From the NCBI GenBank assembly GCA_947561585.1, contig CANNZV010000839.1:248001-312000 (forward strand): DNA of 64,000 nucleotides. The letters run 5' to 3'. Made by a program: the position numbers and the translations under genes. Numbering within the stretch: the stretch's first letter is position 1; the number at the start of each line of letters is the position of its first letter. Below the pieces are notes generated by a model. It saw only the letters and a list, made by a program, of their open reading frames with translations. It searched no databases and had not been told where the DNA came from. Source of the stretch: Caprella mutica. Lineage: Eukaryota; Arthropoda; Malacostraca; Amphipoda; Caprellidae. Shown here piece by piece: positions 35,634 through 47,018 of this stretch.

Positions 35634-36730
35634 ATGTTTTTTTTATTATTATTTTTCTATATACTGAATATATAATTGCTTATATTGTTAGAGAGATTTC
35701 GATTCAATAATAGAATTATATTTGAAATTAAGTCTGTAGAATTGAACACTTAGTAGTTTTTGTACTCCCTCAAATTTGATAATTTTTTTCGTGAAGATGA
35801 TTTGAAAAACAATCTTCATGGTTTGAAATAATTTCTATAAATGATACGAACTGTCCTCTTTTTTGTAAAAAAATTACAGTTCTTGTAACAATTCTTACAC
35901 ATCATTCATTTTGTAATTGATTTTTCTCTAGTCTAATAAAGCCTTGTGTTTATTTCCTTTGTATTTCAGAGTGGCAATTAATTCCAATATACTGTAACCA
36001 TGTAAAATTTTTCTCGCTCTAATTTTGGATAAAGGTAATGTGTAAATGAATGATTAGAAAAATATTTAGTTTTTCGTTGTAAATTAAACAAAACACGCAA
36101 ATTTTTTGTACATAAGCATACTGATATTTATCGCCTTATGAATATTTGATGTTAAAGTGTAATTATCAAATAGCCAATAATTGGTCATGCTATAAAATTA
36201 ATACTTATAATTGATTAGTTCTAACTATATACAATTTATGTGTGTGAAATTATACACCTATTCCAAAAATTCATCACCTTTAGAATCGTTAGAAAATTGA
36301 TGTGCTTTTCACTCTGCAGTTAATTGAAATAATTCACTCAACAATCCACATGTTGGTATGTACTGCAAATAATTTTCAGGTAAATTTATTAATTTCTATA
36401 ACGCTCACAATTTTACGTAATATTAACCATGTGATAGCATTCATCAATCAGTGTAGAGAGAGTTTAATAGAATAACTTTTTAATGTCACGCACCGGTGAT
36501 GTTGGTAATAACTCCACTAACTGCTCGCCACATCTGAAAAGTGGGGCATTTATTCTCTATTTCTGTCACCACCAGTCGGCACTGGTGAGAGAGAAAACTC
36601 TACGGTATTTGCAACTGAGGTTTTATTTACTTTGCCCTCATAATTGGATTTCGAATAATGCAGAAATCTACTCCTTAAAAAGTAACATAATATGGCATTC
36701 CAATGATTTTAATTGAAGGATTTAAATTAA
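35634..36730. other. No gene recognised; GC-richer patch at 36480-36620
   Basis: Most of the interval is AT-rich. At 36483-36716 an open frame of 77 codons covers a GC-richer patch (GTCACGCACCGGTGATG, CACTGGTGAGAGAG). It has no domain I recognise and no sensible neighbours, so I do not call it a gene. Confidence 0.45.
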
Positions 36731-36744
36731 ATACCGGTAACTTG

Positions 36745-36800
36745 ACTTACATGAGGAAGAGGAAAATGAAGCGGGAGTAATAAATGAAGGTGCAGTAAAC
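36745..36800. repeat. Motif shared with the foldback element at 711-1431
   Basis: The word GGAAGAGGAAAATGAAG at about 36749, followed by a diverged AGTAA(T)AAATGAAG, also occurs at about 1172-1215 inside the first foldback element. The stretch also contains GCAGTAAACCT, which returns at 38230 in GGGGCAGTAAACCTTTG. It looks like the remnant of an interspersed repeat. Confidence 0.4.
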
Positions 36801-37014
36801 CTGTCGGCAAATTTGTACCACGTTTTCATATATTTATTAATAGAATAGAATAAATTTATTATATTTTTTTAAATACAATGCATGCAATCTTTCCCCAACT
36901 GTAGCACCGTCTGAGGTGCAACACAATTAGCACAAATAATAGAGCGCATTCGCACGATGTCTAATTTTGCATTGCATGTTCGAGAATTTTTATTGTTGTT
37001 CCATTTTATTTTAT

Positions 37015-37270
37015 ATCAAATTTACTGTATTTAATTTCAAATTAACTGTACTTTATATTGAATGATATTCACTTGATATATAATTAACCTTACTTTATAT
37101 TACTTCAACCTTACTTTATATTAAATTTACTTTACATTCTATTAATTTAACTTTAATTTACATTAAATTAACAAATAATAGTATTAAGCTTTACTTTATA
37201 ATAAATTCGCTGTACTACATTTTAAATTAGCAAAACCTTATATCAAATCATTTTTACTTCATATTTAAAA
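37015..37270. repeat. Degenerate TTTACTTTATATTAAATTAAC array
   Basis: TTTACTTTATATT, AACTGTACTTTATATT and ACCTTACTTTATATTA recur every 20-30 bp with many changes. A further unit lies near 38450. This is a decayed AT minisatellite. Confidence 0.45.
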
Positions 37271-40200
37271 GTTCTTAAACATTGTCGTATATTCACGGTC
37301 AAGTACTACTAATAATTTTTAAATTTTGTTAGAAAACAGCTGATTTTGCAAACAAATGGATCGCGGTGAAATTTCAGCCGATATGGTGAATCTAACTGCA
37401 ATATGCGAAAAAATATATTGTTATTCGATCTATATCAGAAGAGATTGAATTGTAACAACTATGTAACTAATTAATATTTCATTTTTTTACAAAAGTGCTA
37501 ATATTGTACGTATATTTCCTGCCCCAATACGCGGCCTTTGTATATAACAAAGAAGTTATATTCTTGCAACCATATTGAAAAATATTTTTATTACGAAATT
37601 TAGGTAGATAGAATGGAAGGTAAAATAAGATGAAATAAACACATAATTCAACTTCAATTTAACTTCAATGAAATGTACGTCGCAAAAAGGGAGCGCTGTA
37701 CGCACAGATGAGATGCTAGAACAAATCACTCCATGAAATCTGATACTTAGAGTATCAGATTATGGTAACTAGTGATTTAAAAAAAATATTACCTATTTAT
37801 TATTTTAAAGCGGTTTGGAAACAATAACACATTAATCATTTATTTTAAAAAAGTCATTGAAGCATTGGAAGAAAATTATGATTTTCATGCAATATCATTT
37901 ACTAGAACTATTATTGATATATTGAACATTGATATCGGTTTTTCCCTCAGGAAAATCGTCTGGATTTTGTTTTTACAATTATAAAAAGAAACACATTATT
38001 GTGAATATATGCTGCAACAATGAGAACATGTTTCAAGTGGAAATGTACTGCTTAGTATTTTCATGATCTGTTCAAACTATGGACACAATTTTTTCAAGTC
38101 GAAGAATTTAGTTTGATTTGATTTTACTTTTTATCTTTTTGCGGGACTATCTCTGGAATTGGGAAATAGAGATGTGCGGAATTTCTCTACATTGAGGAAA
38201 AACCTCTCTTATAATGAACACATTAAAGGGGCAGTAAACCTTTGAACAAAGATTTTATCTTTTCACGATAAATAAATTTATAAAGGGACATTAAACGTAA
38301 AATAACCTTTTTTATTTTATTCTTTAGTATCAGATTATGAAATTAAAACAAACTGCAGCTCTATTTATTTATGAAATTCTAATGAAGCAGAAGTACACTT
38401 TTCGATTTTATGTTTTTATTCATGCTCTCTCTCTCTAAATTAAATTAACTACTGTACTTTATATTTAAAAAATAATCTTAATTAGTGACGTATGTCTAGG
38501 CTCGAGTACAAAAAAAAAGATTGCAAGAGCGCCATTCTTGCTTTTTGCAATGAAATTCACATTTATATGCATACAATTCAAAATACACTTACTGTACCTT
38601 TTTAATTATATTTCAAACAATTAAATTCTCACAAGCATATAACTAATCACTAACAACCATAATTATTTTTTTTACAAAAAAGCCAATATTTGTAAGCTAC
38701 ATGTAAATTACCATGATCTCGTAAGTATTATTATACATCATTTTCATTTCCCATTAGAATTTGAAAAATTTATATAAAAAAATGAATGATTGAGTTTCAT
38801 ACCATAAATAATGGTTCTTTCCATTTCCATATGTTTGTTATTCAATATATAGGACTAAAAATTTAATGTGCTGGTTGTACTTAGAAATATGACCGGATAA
38901 TCCACACTTTAATTTCCTGTGGATAATAAATAAACCAGTTGATAAAGTATGAAAAAAGAAATAAACAAAAGGGAAATATTCACTTATTAACATATTCAAA
39001 TCTAAGCCTATAGAGTCATTTCACAAACCCCAGAAGTGTACCTAACAATTATTCAATTGGCTTATTGTTCCATGAAAGATGGTGCTATTCGAAAACATAA
39101 CTAGTTTTCGGAGAAATAAGACCGTGGATGTATCGGATTTTTGTGCGTGTTCATCATGAATATCTAAATTATTCAAAGCGTTTCACATTAGTCAGATAAC
39201 TAGCTACTATATTGCGGAAAATAATCTATGAAAATCGACTATGCTAAATTGTTTACCGATATCTTTGATGAGAGTCTGAAAGTGAAGATTGGATTAAAGG
39301 TAATTTGCTTTCTCTTTACCCTGCCATTAACATACAATTTGCAAGTGAAGGCATATATTCAATTAGTGCTCTGTTACATGGAACTATTACTGCAAGTGAA
39401 TAGTTTTTGGAAGTCATATTCAATATTAATTGGAAAGGTTCAATATTAAAGAAACAGATAAAAACTGTTTTCAGTAATTTACAAGAAATAACAGTTTTAT
39501 GTTTACTTTGTAAATTAAATATACTTCACACAGTATAATAATTTTTAGTATAAATACGTTAATTATCACTGTAATAAATTCAATTTATATAATAAATGAG
39601 CATATACTTCAATTCATTTGATAAAATATGTTTACCAAAGATTTTTTAAATAAATAATATTTATTTAATCATTCTTTCACCCGTGTGATGTTCTTGAACT
39701 AAATAACCTTAAATGTTGTAGATATTTTTGAATTTTTAGGAATCGAATAACTATTTTGTTATATCCAAACTTTCTGTTTAGTATATTTTTCACGATTCTC
39801 TCATGTATATTATGTAAAACATTTCAAAGTTTTTTTATTATAATTTTGACCTATATGTTAATTCCGAATTCACTATAATAAAAGGTTGAAAAATATTAAC
39901 AAGGTTTGACAAACTACAGCCTATTGATTTGAATCATAATGTTTATTACTAAATTTTATAAACATTTCATTCTACCCCCATGAAACTGCTTGAACTTCAG
40001 GAAATCTTTATACAATTATGGAAAGGAATTGGAGAAAAACACCTCGCAAGTAAATTTGAAACTTAACGTAGTCTATCGTCTAAAATATTTTCAGAATTTT
40101 AGAGATTCTGTAAATTTCTCTAATTTAACAAAAAATAAATTAGAACTGAAAGTTCCAGTGCTTTAGCTTCCAATTTCCATCTCAATTCGAACATAACACT

Positions 40201-40700
40201 TTCATTCAATAGATAGGAGATAGTGCATGAACTACGAAATAGCTTCTGAAGAGCCTTCATCAAGAGAGTAATGTGTCATTACAGTATATTTACACAGAGT
40301 AATTGAAATGAGACTCCAATAGTCTCTTAACACTCCGTAAAAAAGACGATTGCGGACTGGTGTGCCAGTGACAGCTTTCAACGATTCTTTGAGCAAATAA
40401 AGTAGAATTGAGTTTAGTTACTTTGAAAGAAATGATAGATAATGATTAATATTTATTTAGAGACTGGTTTTTAATTGATATTTTTTGGTTAAGCTCCTGT
40501 TTGGCATTATTATTTATTCATGTTTGTTTAACGCTAATAGCAGTTTTATAAATTAGAAAGAAAGAGGTTTGATCACATTTCAATTTTCCCCTTCCAGCCA
40601 CTGACCTTGTGTCTGTCTGTTTATGTCACAGTACCATGGAAATGACTGTACTGAGTAGTGTTTGTGCTAACTTGAGTCACCTGCAAACAAATCAATGTGC
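37271..40700. other. AT-rich DNA with scattered small structures
   Basis: There is no gene. At 37737-37761 is a perfect 11-bp hairpin (AATCTGATACT / AGTATCAGATT, 3-nt loop), one arm of which recurs at about 38327 (AGTATCAGATTATG). At 37360-37395 a GCGGTGAAATTTC ... GATATGGTGAATC phrase resembles foldback array words. GGGGCAGTAAACCT (38230) and GGGACATTAAACG (38284) may be diverged copies of one word. I see no convincing coding exon. Confidence 0.45.
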
Positions 40701-40770
40701 ACACCATGTGGCACTTTCTCGTTTAAAACATTTGTACACCATGTGGCACTTCCTCGTTTAAAACATGTGT
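40701..40770. repeat. 35-bp tandem duplication
   Basis: ACACCATGTGGCACTTTCTC and then GTTTAAAACATTTGT is followed immediately by a second copy starting at 40736, with one or two substitutions. A third, strongly diverged partial copy (TATCACGTGTTAC) follows. Confidence 0.85.
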
Positions 40771-40784
40771 ATATCACGTGTTAC

Positions 40785-43315
40785 TGTGAATCAAAACTTT
40801 TAATAAATAAATAATAATAAGTATAATGCCTAATGAGCATTTATTGCAATACATGAATTCGAATATATAACTTCTTCAACTGTGTAATTAATTATAAGTA
40901 ATATTAGGTTTTGAAGTAGGTGAACTGTAGCAAATTCTAATTCTATTTTTATTGTACACGATCATTGATTGATTTAAGAAAGTAGGAATATTTTAATCAA
41001 ATAATAAATGTTTAATCCGAACTTTTATAGTGATAGATGTTTTTTTTGGATCAGTCGTCTACCCCTATACTGAACAGTATTTATAATATGTCCTTCAAGT
41101 TAACCCATCCGCAGCTCTGTACACAATATACATATCGTATATTAAATTTTATCAGTACTGAGAAAAAAAGCAGAACATTTTTTTCCATTTATATTATTTA
41201 GAAAATAATTGCTAAATAGCGTCGTATTATATAGCATATTTGACACCAATGAATATTCACGAAACCAAATAATATATATTGAAATTCATGCAGTCTTTTC
41301 TATCTGCAAATACAAATCTGATGGCACGCATGAAGATATATTCTTTGATCCTGAAACCTGCATAATCCTGTGCTATAATAAAAATGGCAGGTAGCATTTG
41401 ATATTAAGCTGCAAGCACTAAGACCTTTCCATATAAATAATATTTTTAATACAATAAATGTGAACGTTACAATTGAGAGATGAATTTAATGAATAAAAAT
41501 ATAGAAATAGAATGCACATAAAAATGATTGCTTTTGAAAACCTGATTGATCTTGAAAGTAATATTCTATGATTGAGTATAATACATACACAGAATTTTGA
41601 GTACCTATAGTAATGAGTAAATAGAATATTTAAAATAAATATTTTACTGATTTAATTGTATTTTCATCTTCTTTCAGATTCATTATATATAGCTTTAATT
41701 ATTTTCTAGTTGAAATCGAAATGATTAAAATTATTACTTCATTAAATACGATTCATTATTTATCTAAATAAGTTATGTAAATTAAAAGAAAAAACCTTAT
41801 TGCATTCTAATATCAATTGTCCACTCCACACTGATTCTTTTACTTAGAGCACTCGATTGAATTAAGGCAAATAAAATGCATTCAGCAATCACTTCAGTAA
41901 TCTCGTATACTAAAAAAGGTGGAGAGTAAAGTTCTATAGCAGCCATGAATGTAAACTATAACAATAATATTGCATCAGCCTATCAGACAAGATAATATTT
42001 TACCTGAAATGTTGAAGTGTTTAGTAAGTAAATTTATGATCGATCTAATTGAGACTGCTGAGTAATTAATTAAATTATTAAAGTTTCAATTCTTCATTGA
42101 TTATGAATAATAAATAAATAAATTACCATTCACTTCTATCTAATCATTCCAGGGGTATCTATCTCTAATGAGTCAATCGGAATTTTATCTTCACAAAGAA
42201 TATTTAAAAGTGATTTTCTTGGTCAAACTTTCAACGGATAGAGAAATGAATGCAGGCAGCAAATTTCATGAGATTTCAATTTTTAATACGAATTATAGAA
42301 TATAGTTTGGAGCATGGAGAGTAAAATAGATCTCGCAAGTTTAAGAGGAAATCTTTTTCAGTTGTAGCTGTTATAGTCAACCTGATACAAAGATAAGAGA
42401 TAAAATCAGAGTTATCCAACAATAACTTTCTCTGAATGCTGCTAGAATTATTAAAATATTTTATCTATTTATCCAGTGCAAAATGTCGCTATTTTCACAA
42501 TACTCTGACGCAGTGTTCCAGTAGAGCTCATTAATTGGTACACTATACTAGTTTTCTCTTTTATTCCATTTATATTGTCCAAATAATGTTGGCTTGCTTT
42601 ATATTTTTACTGCCTGAAAGTTAAATGTAAATATACTCTCACTATTAAACAATAATGATGTCATATATATTTTAATCAGTTGCGTGCAGAAACGAAAATA
42701 TTTTGCTTTAGATTAATAAAATAGAATCCCACGCCTAACAATTGAGTGAAGTGTCTTTTTACTTATGTTTCGTATGATGTTGAATAATGAATAAAATTTA
42801 TATATCGCTGTTCATTATTATAATAACCTTCACATTGTTACACGTGTGAATATATTTTGTTTGCTGCTTTTTCTTCCAAATTTGAGAGTTCAGAATAAAG
42901 TGAGTTTGTCTGAGACAGTTGAGTATTGTTGCGCTCATTAATTATACTACAATAAACTGTCTTAATATTGTTTAATCTTAAAAAATGAAAATCCATAATG
43001 TTAAATTTAAAATTCGATCTGATATAGAGATACTAAATGAGTAATAATATTATCCACATGCTTGAAAATAAATAGATGAATAATACATATTTTCATGATA
43101 CAGATTGGTCTCATCATTGCTGTGGAATCAAGTGTTCAGAATTGTCATAACGGCTGAGTGATTTTCTAGTTCAGGTCAATCAATAGCAAGGCCTTAAAAT
43201 CGGCATAAAGCATGACGACATTCTCCAATCGACTTATTTTATACACTTAGGATATACATTAGATATCCTGGGAAAACATTGAAAAATAATTTACCTGCAT
43301 TAAGGTGATTTATTG
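40785..43315. other. AT-rich DNA without recognised genes
   Basis: No repeat or coding signal seen. Confidence 0.5.
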
Positions 43316-43317
43316 TA

Positions 43318-44391
43318 CAGGGTAGCGCAGAAAAAAGGAAACCCATTTTCAATCTAGTTTATATTACAAACTATCAAAGCTAGAAATTTTCTAAAACCAC
43401 AGTTTTATTTGTTTACTTTTTGTATCTATTTTGATAATCTGTTAAGATTAACGACAGAAATTAAACATCCAGCAGCGAATTAATGAGATGGAAATAAAAA
43501 TGGTTTGCGCGAGGACGAAAACACAAAATTGCTCATAATAGGAATTATTTATCTCCTCATGGTCGTAGTAAAAACTAAATCCTACTATTTTTCATTCAAT
43601 TAGCGTATTTGTTATTGAATCTTTCATTCATGGAAATACATCTTCATCACCAATCACGATAAATGGTTTCTTTGCAGAAACCATTTTCCAAAATTTAGAC
43701 GGTGCGGTAAATCAGTTCTTTGAGTTCATGCCTTACGTGCTTATTGAAAGAATAATATCTCAAATTGTGTTTAACAATTTCTTAAATGTGTATTAAATGA
43801 TATCTAATACTTACCTTCTGATTGATATTTTTGTATTATCAGTAAGCTTAAAATTTGTCAATATGGTTGGTTTTATAATTAGGGGAAATCTTTCCAGAAA
43901 GCGTTGTCAAAATGAAGTTTAACATGTGTAAAGCTTCCAGTGTTTAAAAAAAAATCTCACAACAAAAACTTTAGTTCTTTTGAAAGCTGCATTTTGAGGG
44001 TTTCGAACAGGAGATACAAATTTACGGCGAAATAATTTTATAAAGATATCAAATTTATCTTCGAAAACCAACTTTCAAATGGTACTATTTTTTTATATTA
44101 TTTCATTTGTTACAAAAAATAGTAGAATTTATTGTTTTTACATCCATATATGACATGAATTATACCTCACGATTTTTTTTCGTATATTTCATCCTCGCGC
44201 AAGCCCTTTTTATTTACCTTTTTTTAATTTGCTACTGGATGTTTAATTTTGGTGATAGCTCTTACCGATTCTCGTAATAGACGCAGAAAAAGTAAATGAA
44301 TAAAACTGTGTTTTTAGACATTTCTTAGCATTGGTAGTTTGTAAAATAAACTAGTTTGGAAATAGGTTTCCTTTTTTTTTGCGCCACCCTG
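43318..44391. mobile_element. TA-flanked MITE with ~200-bp terminal inverted repeats
   Basis: The left terminus CAGGGTAGCGCAGAAAAAAG (43318 on) mirrors the right terminus, which read inward begins CAGGGTGGCGCAAAAAAAAA. The similarity continues for about 200 bp through AGTTTTATT and ATTAAACATCCAG to TTGCGCGAGGA. TA flanks both ends (43316-43317 and 44392-44393), as for Tc1/mariner elements. The interior has no transposase frame. It contains a perfect 10-bp hairpin (AAATGGTTTC / GAAACCATTT, 43661-43686). Diverged arms indicate an old copy. Confidence 0.85.
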
Positions 44392-44866
44392 TAGTGTCTT
44401 TAAATGTCTTTAAACACTTGATATATAACTCATTTGGTTTGTACAAACTCATTTGGTCTAACTATTTATATATTGACTAACTACTACAGGACTCCACACA
44501 TACAAAAATTCCACAATTAGCCCACAGAGAAATTATGACCCGGCCAATAAAGAATTAGGTGGAACTACACATAATCCTCGATGGTCCCGCCATTACTTTC
44601 TCTCATGGGATCGTTAAGAATAATCTATTATCCATTTATATGATATATACGCGATCGGTACTTTGATCCCCGGATAATTTTGTCCCCAGGTAATTTGATT
44701 CCGGGTAACTTGGTTCCCTGGTAACTAAACCCCCAGTAATTTGATCCTTTTTATTTAAGTCTTGGACATTATTTTCTTCTTTCACTTATATTATGTTTAA
44801 TTAATCAAATATTTGAATGATTATTATGTCAATATTATGCAACTAAGCTACAAAATTTTAAGATAC

Positions 44867-46152
44867 AGGGTGGGGCGTAAGTTTGGAAGCAAATGAAAGT
44901 GCATATTATAATCCAACGAGAAATATATTTAATAATTTACAGTTATGTATTATTACATAAGGGTTTTAAGAATTCAAAAATCGTAAATTTATTCAAAATG
45001 TCCCCCCTTGTTTTTAATAACAGCCTCAAATCTCCTCCGAACTCCTCCTACTGTGGCACGCAACTGTTCTTGTGAAATTTCCTTCCAAGATCTCTGGAGC
45101 GAACGCTTTAAATCATCCACACTGCGATGGAATTTACCACAGGCCTTTGATTCAAGAATGGACCATACCGAAAAATCCATAGGATTAACATCTGGGGAGC
45201 AGGGAGGCCACATTTCTTTGGACCAAAACCGTGGAAGATGGTCATGGCACCAGTTTTGAGTGACATTTGCAGTATGTGAAGTCGCGCCGTCTTGCTGAAA
45301 TGTCCATAGAGTGTCATTACCGAAGTGATCCTTAGCTGACTCCAACATTGGCGTCAAAATATTCTCAATATAACATTTAGCATTGATTTTGGCGTCTTGT
45401 TCCACAAAAATTAAAGGAGATCTCCAAGTTTCTGAAACGGCGGCCCAGACCATTACTGAAGCAGGTTTCATGGTTCTGTGGACAGTTTTTTGGTTGTATG
45501 GGATGTCTTTTGCACTTTTACCAATTATTCTGTCATTCCTCCGGTTGTGAGCCATTTCCACTGTGGAATTTTTTTCGTCAGTTTCACCAGCCGTGCCAGA
45601 CTTCAATTCTCTCAGAAGTGCTTTGCTTCTCTCCAATCTCTTTTTCTTTACAGCTTCTGACAGAGTCTGTCTCTTTTGGAGGGTGAAAGAGGACATCTTT
45701 AGGTCTTCTTTGACAACTCTTCTCATTGTTCTGGGACTCACATTAGCTGTTTTGGCTAACAATCGTATTGACCTTTTTGGGTTCCTCCTGATCTTCTCTC
45801 GGGCACATTTTATCAGTTGTTTGGTGCGTTGTGAGCGTAGTCTACCACTTCTTGGACGATCAGTCAAGTCTCCTCTCTCATTAAAACGCTTCACACACTT
45901 CCAAACAGTCGATCTCGCTATTGAGAGAGTCTTTGAAATGACGGAATCTGACTTCCCGGCACGGTGTAGAGCAATAATGGCTTCTCTTTTGTCTGACATT
46001 TTTGAATTGACTAAATTTTTGTAAAAATAACACTGCCACGTCATAATGTAGTGTCTCTACTATAGTTCAAACCCTATCACCTACTTAGGAACTTATTTTT
46101 AAGAATTATATTAATGTTTGAAAAATTGCTTCCAAACTTATGCCCCACCCTG
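44867..46152 (-). mobile_element. maT-like DD37D Tc1/mariner transposon
   Basis: The element is 1,286 bp with TA at both flanks (44865-44866 and 46153-46154). It has 27-bp terminal repeats differing at one position (left CAGGGTGGGGCGTAAG, right read inward CAGGGTGGGGCATAAG). A single long minus-strand frame lies between them. It sits inside the foldback element at 44657-46241, so it is the younger of the two. Confidence 0.92.
44989..46044 (-). CDS. maT-like (DD37D) transposase with a damaged first catalytic motif
   Basis: A 351-codon frame. Residues 16-76 form the N-terminal helix-turn-helix region (MSDKREAIIALHRAGKS, TVWKCVKRF, GRLRS); the family start is more likely M16 than the first methionine. 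Catalytic acids are D252 in FQQDGATSHTA and D290 in PDVNPMDFSVW, with 37 residues between them, the maT spacing. The first acid should sit in an FSDEK-type motif. Here the protein reads GETDEKNSTVE (D156), so the few residues normally before the aspartate are missing and the following hydrophobic residue is replaced by NS. The frame stays open, but this probably destroys activity. Otherwise the length is normal for the family. Confidence 0.85.
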   Translation of the reverse strand: MTWQCYFYKNLVNSKMSDKREAIIALHRAGKSDSVISKTLSIARSTVWKCVKRFNERGDLTDRPRSGRLRSQRTKQLIKCAREKIRRNPKRSIRLLAKTANVSPRTMRRVVKEDLKMSSFTLQKRQTLSEAVKKKRLERSKALLRELKSGTAGETDEKNSTVEMAHNRRNDRIIGKSAKDIPYNQKTVHRTMKPASVMVWAAVSETWRSPLIFVEQDAKINAKCYIENILTPMLESAKDHFGNDTLWTFQQDGATSHTANVTQNWCHDHLPRFWSKEMWPPCSPDVNPMDFSVWSILESKACGKFHRSVDDLKRSLQRSWKEISQEQLRATVGGVRRRFEAVIKNKGGHFE

Positions 46153-46241
46153 TATATTCTTTAGTTTAGACCGGGGATCAAATTACCAGGGGATTTAATT
46201 ACCGCATTTCCAAATTACCAGAAATCAAATTACCTAGCACC

Positions 46242-47016
46242 GAATATAAATGTTCTTATACAAGTTATTATACCCCCATTCACACGTTAAAATTTTTCTA
46301 CAGAATGGTTGAAATCCATTTTATTTTTTGAGTTTTCAAACACAAGATACCAGAGCTCCAACTTGTTGTAATGAATCAGCTAATTTTCGTTAAGATATGA
46401 AATAGAAATAGAAAGTTTTCATCATATTTACTATAAAATGATATTTACAAAAAAAAACTGTATGTAATAATTCATATGAGTAATTTCATTAAAAAAAATC
46501 ATTTAATTCTATACAAAGTCCATAATATTATTTAATTATTTAAAAATCTTCCCATAATACTAAAATCTAAAGGAACGCCAATTATTTTAAATTATTTCTT
46601 TAGATCTGGCCACAAACAACTTTTACATGCAGTTTTAATTCAATAATTCATATTCTGTAACAAATAAAAAATTTAATTCCTGTTTACTGTCATTTCTTGA
46701 TGCATTATAACCATGCCTGTTATTTTTATTTGCTTCTCTGTTTTCTACACTTGATTGTACTCAAGCTGTACAGTGTACATTGAACATTTTTATGTAGTTT
46801 ATTGTATGTTTTTGTATAATTTATTGTATTATTGTCATTACTATATGCACTCTATATAATAGTGCGATTTCATTTTTCACAATAATTAGAGCTGCCTTTT
46901 GTCAAAAAGAGTTTGACAAAACCGAGGGAGAGCATGTAGATGTGAAAACATATTCTAAATATGTTTGAAAATACTGTTTGAGTAATTGTACAGTACAATC
47001 GTCTGTACGGTGCAAC
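46242..47016. other. AT-rich DNA without recognised genes
   Basis: No repeat or coding signal seen. Confidence 0.5.
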
Positions 47017-47018
47017 TA

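Larger units (their letters stand above)
44657..46241. mobile_element. Foldback element, GGTAATTTGATCCCC subfamily, copy 2, interrupted by maT
   Basis: The left array (44657-44745) reads GGTAATTTGATTCCGG and related words. The right array (about 46172-46241) reads the complement and ends TACCTAGCACC, which mirrors the GGTGCTGGGTA start of copy 1 at 13000. The stretch between the left array and the maT insertion (44750-44864) aligns with 13070-13185 of copy 1 (shared TTTAATTAATnAAATA, GATTATTATGT, ATTATG). No clear target duplication remains: left flank ACGCGATC, right flank GAATATAA. Without the maT insertion it would be about 300 bp. Confidence 0.65.

Noticed and set aside
36483..36716. 77-codon frame in a GC-richer patch
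   Set aside because: No domain, no splice context and no neighbours to support it.
45008..46024. Several plus-strand frames up to 153 codons
   Set aside because: Antisense shadows of the maT transposase.
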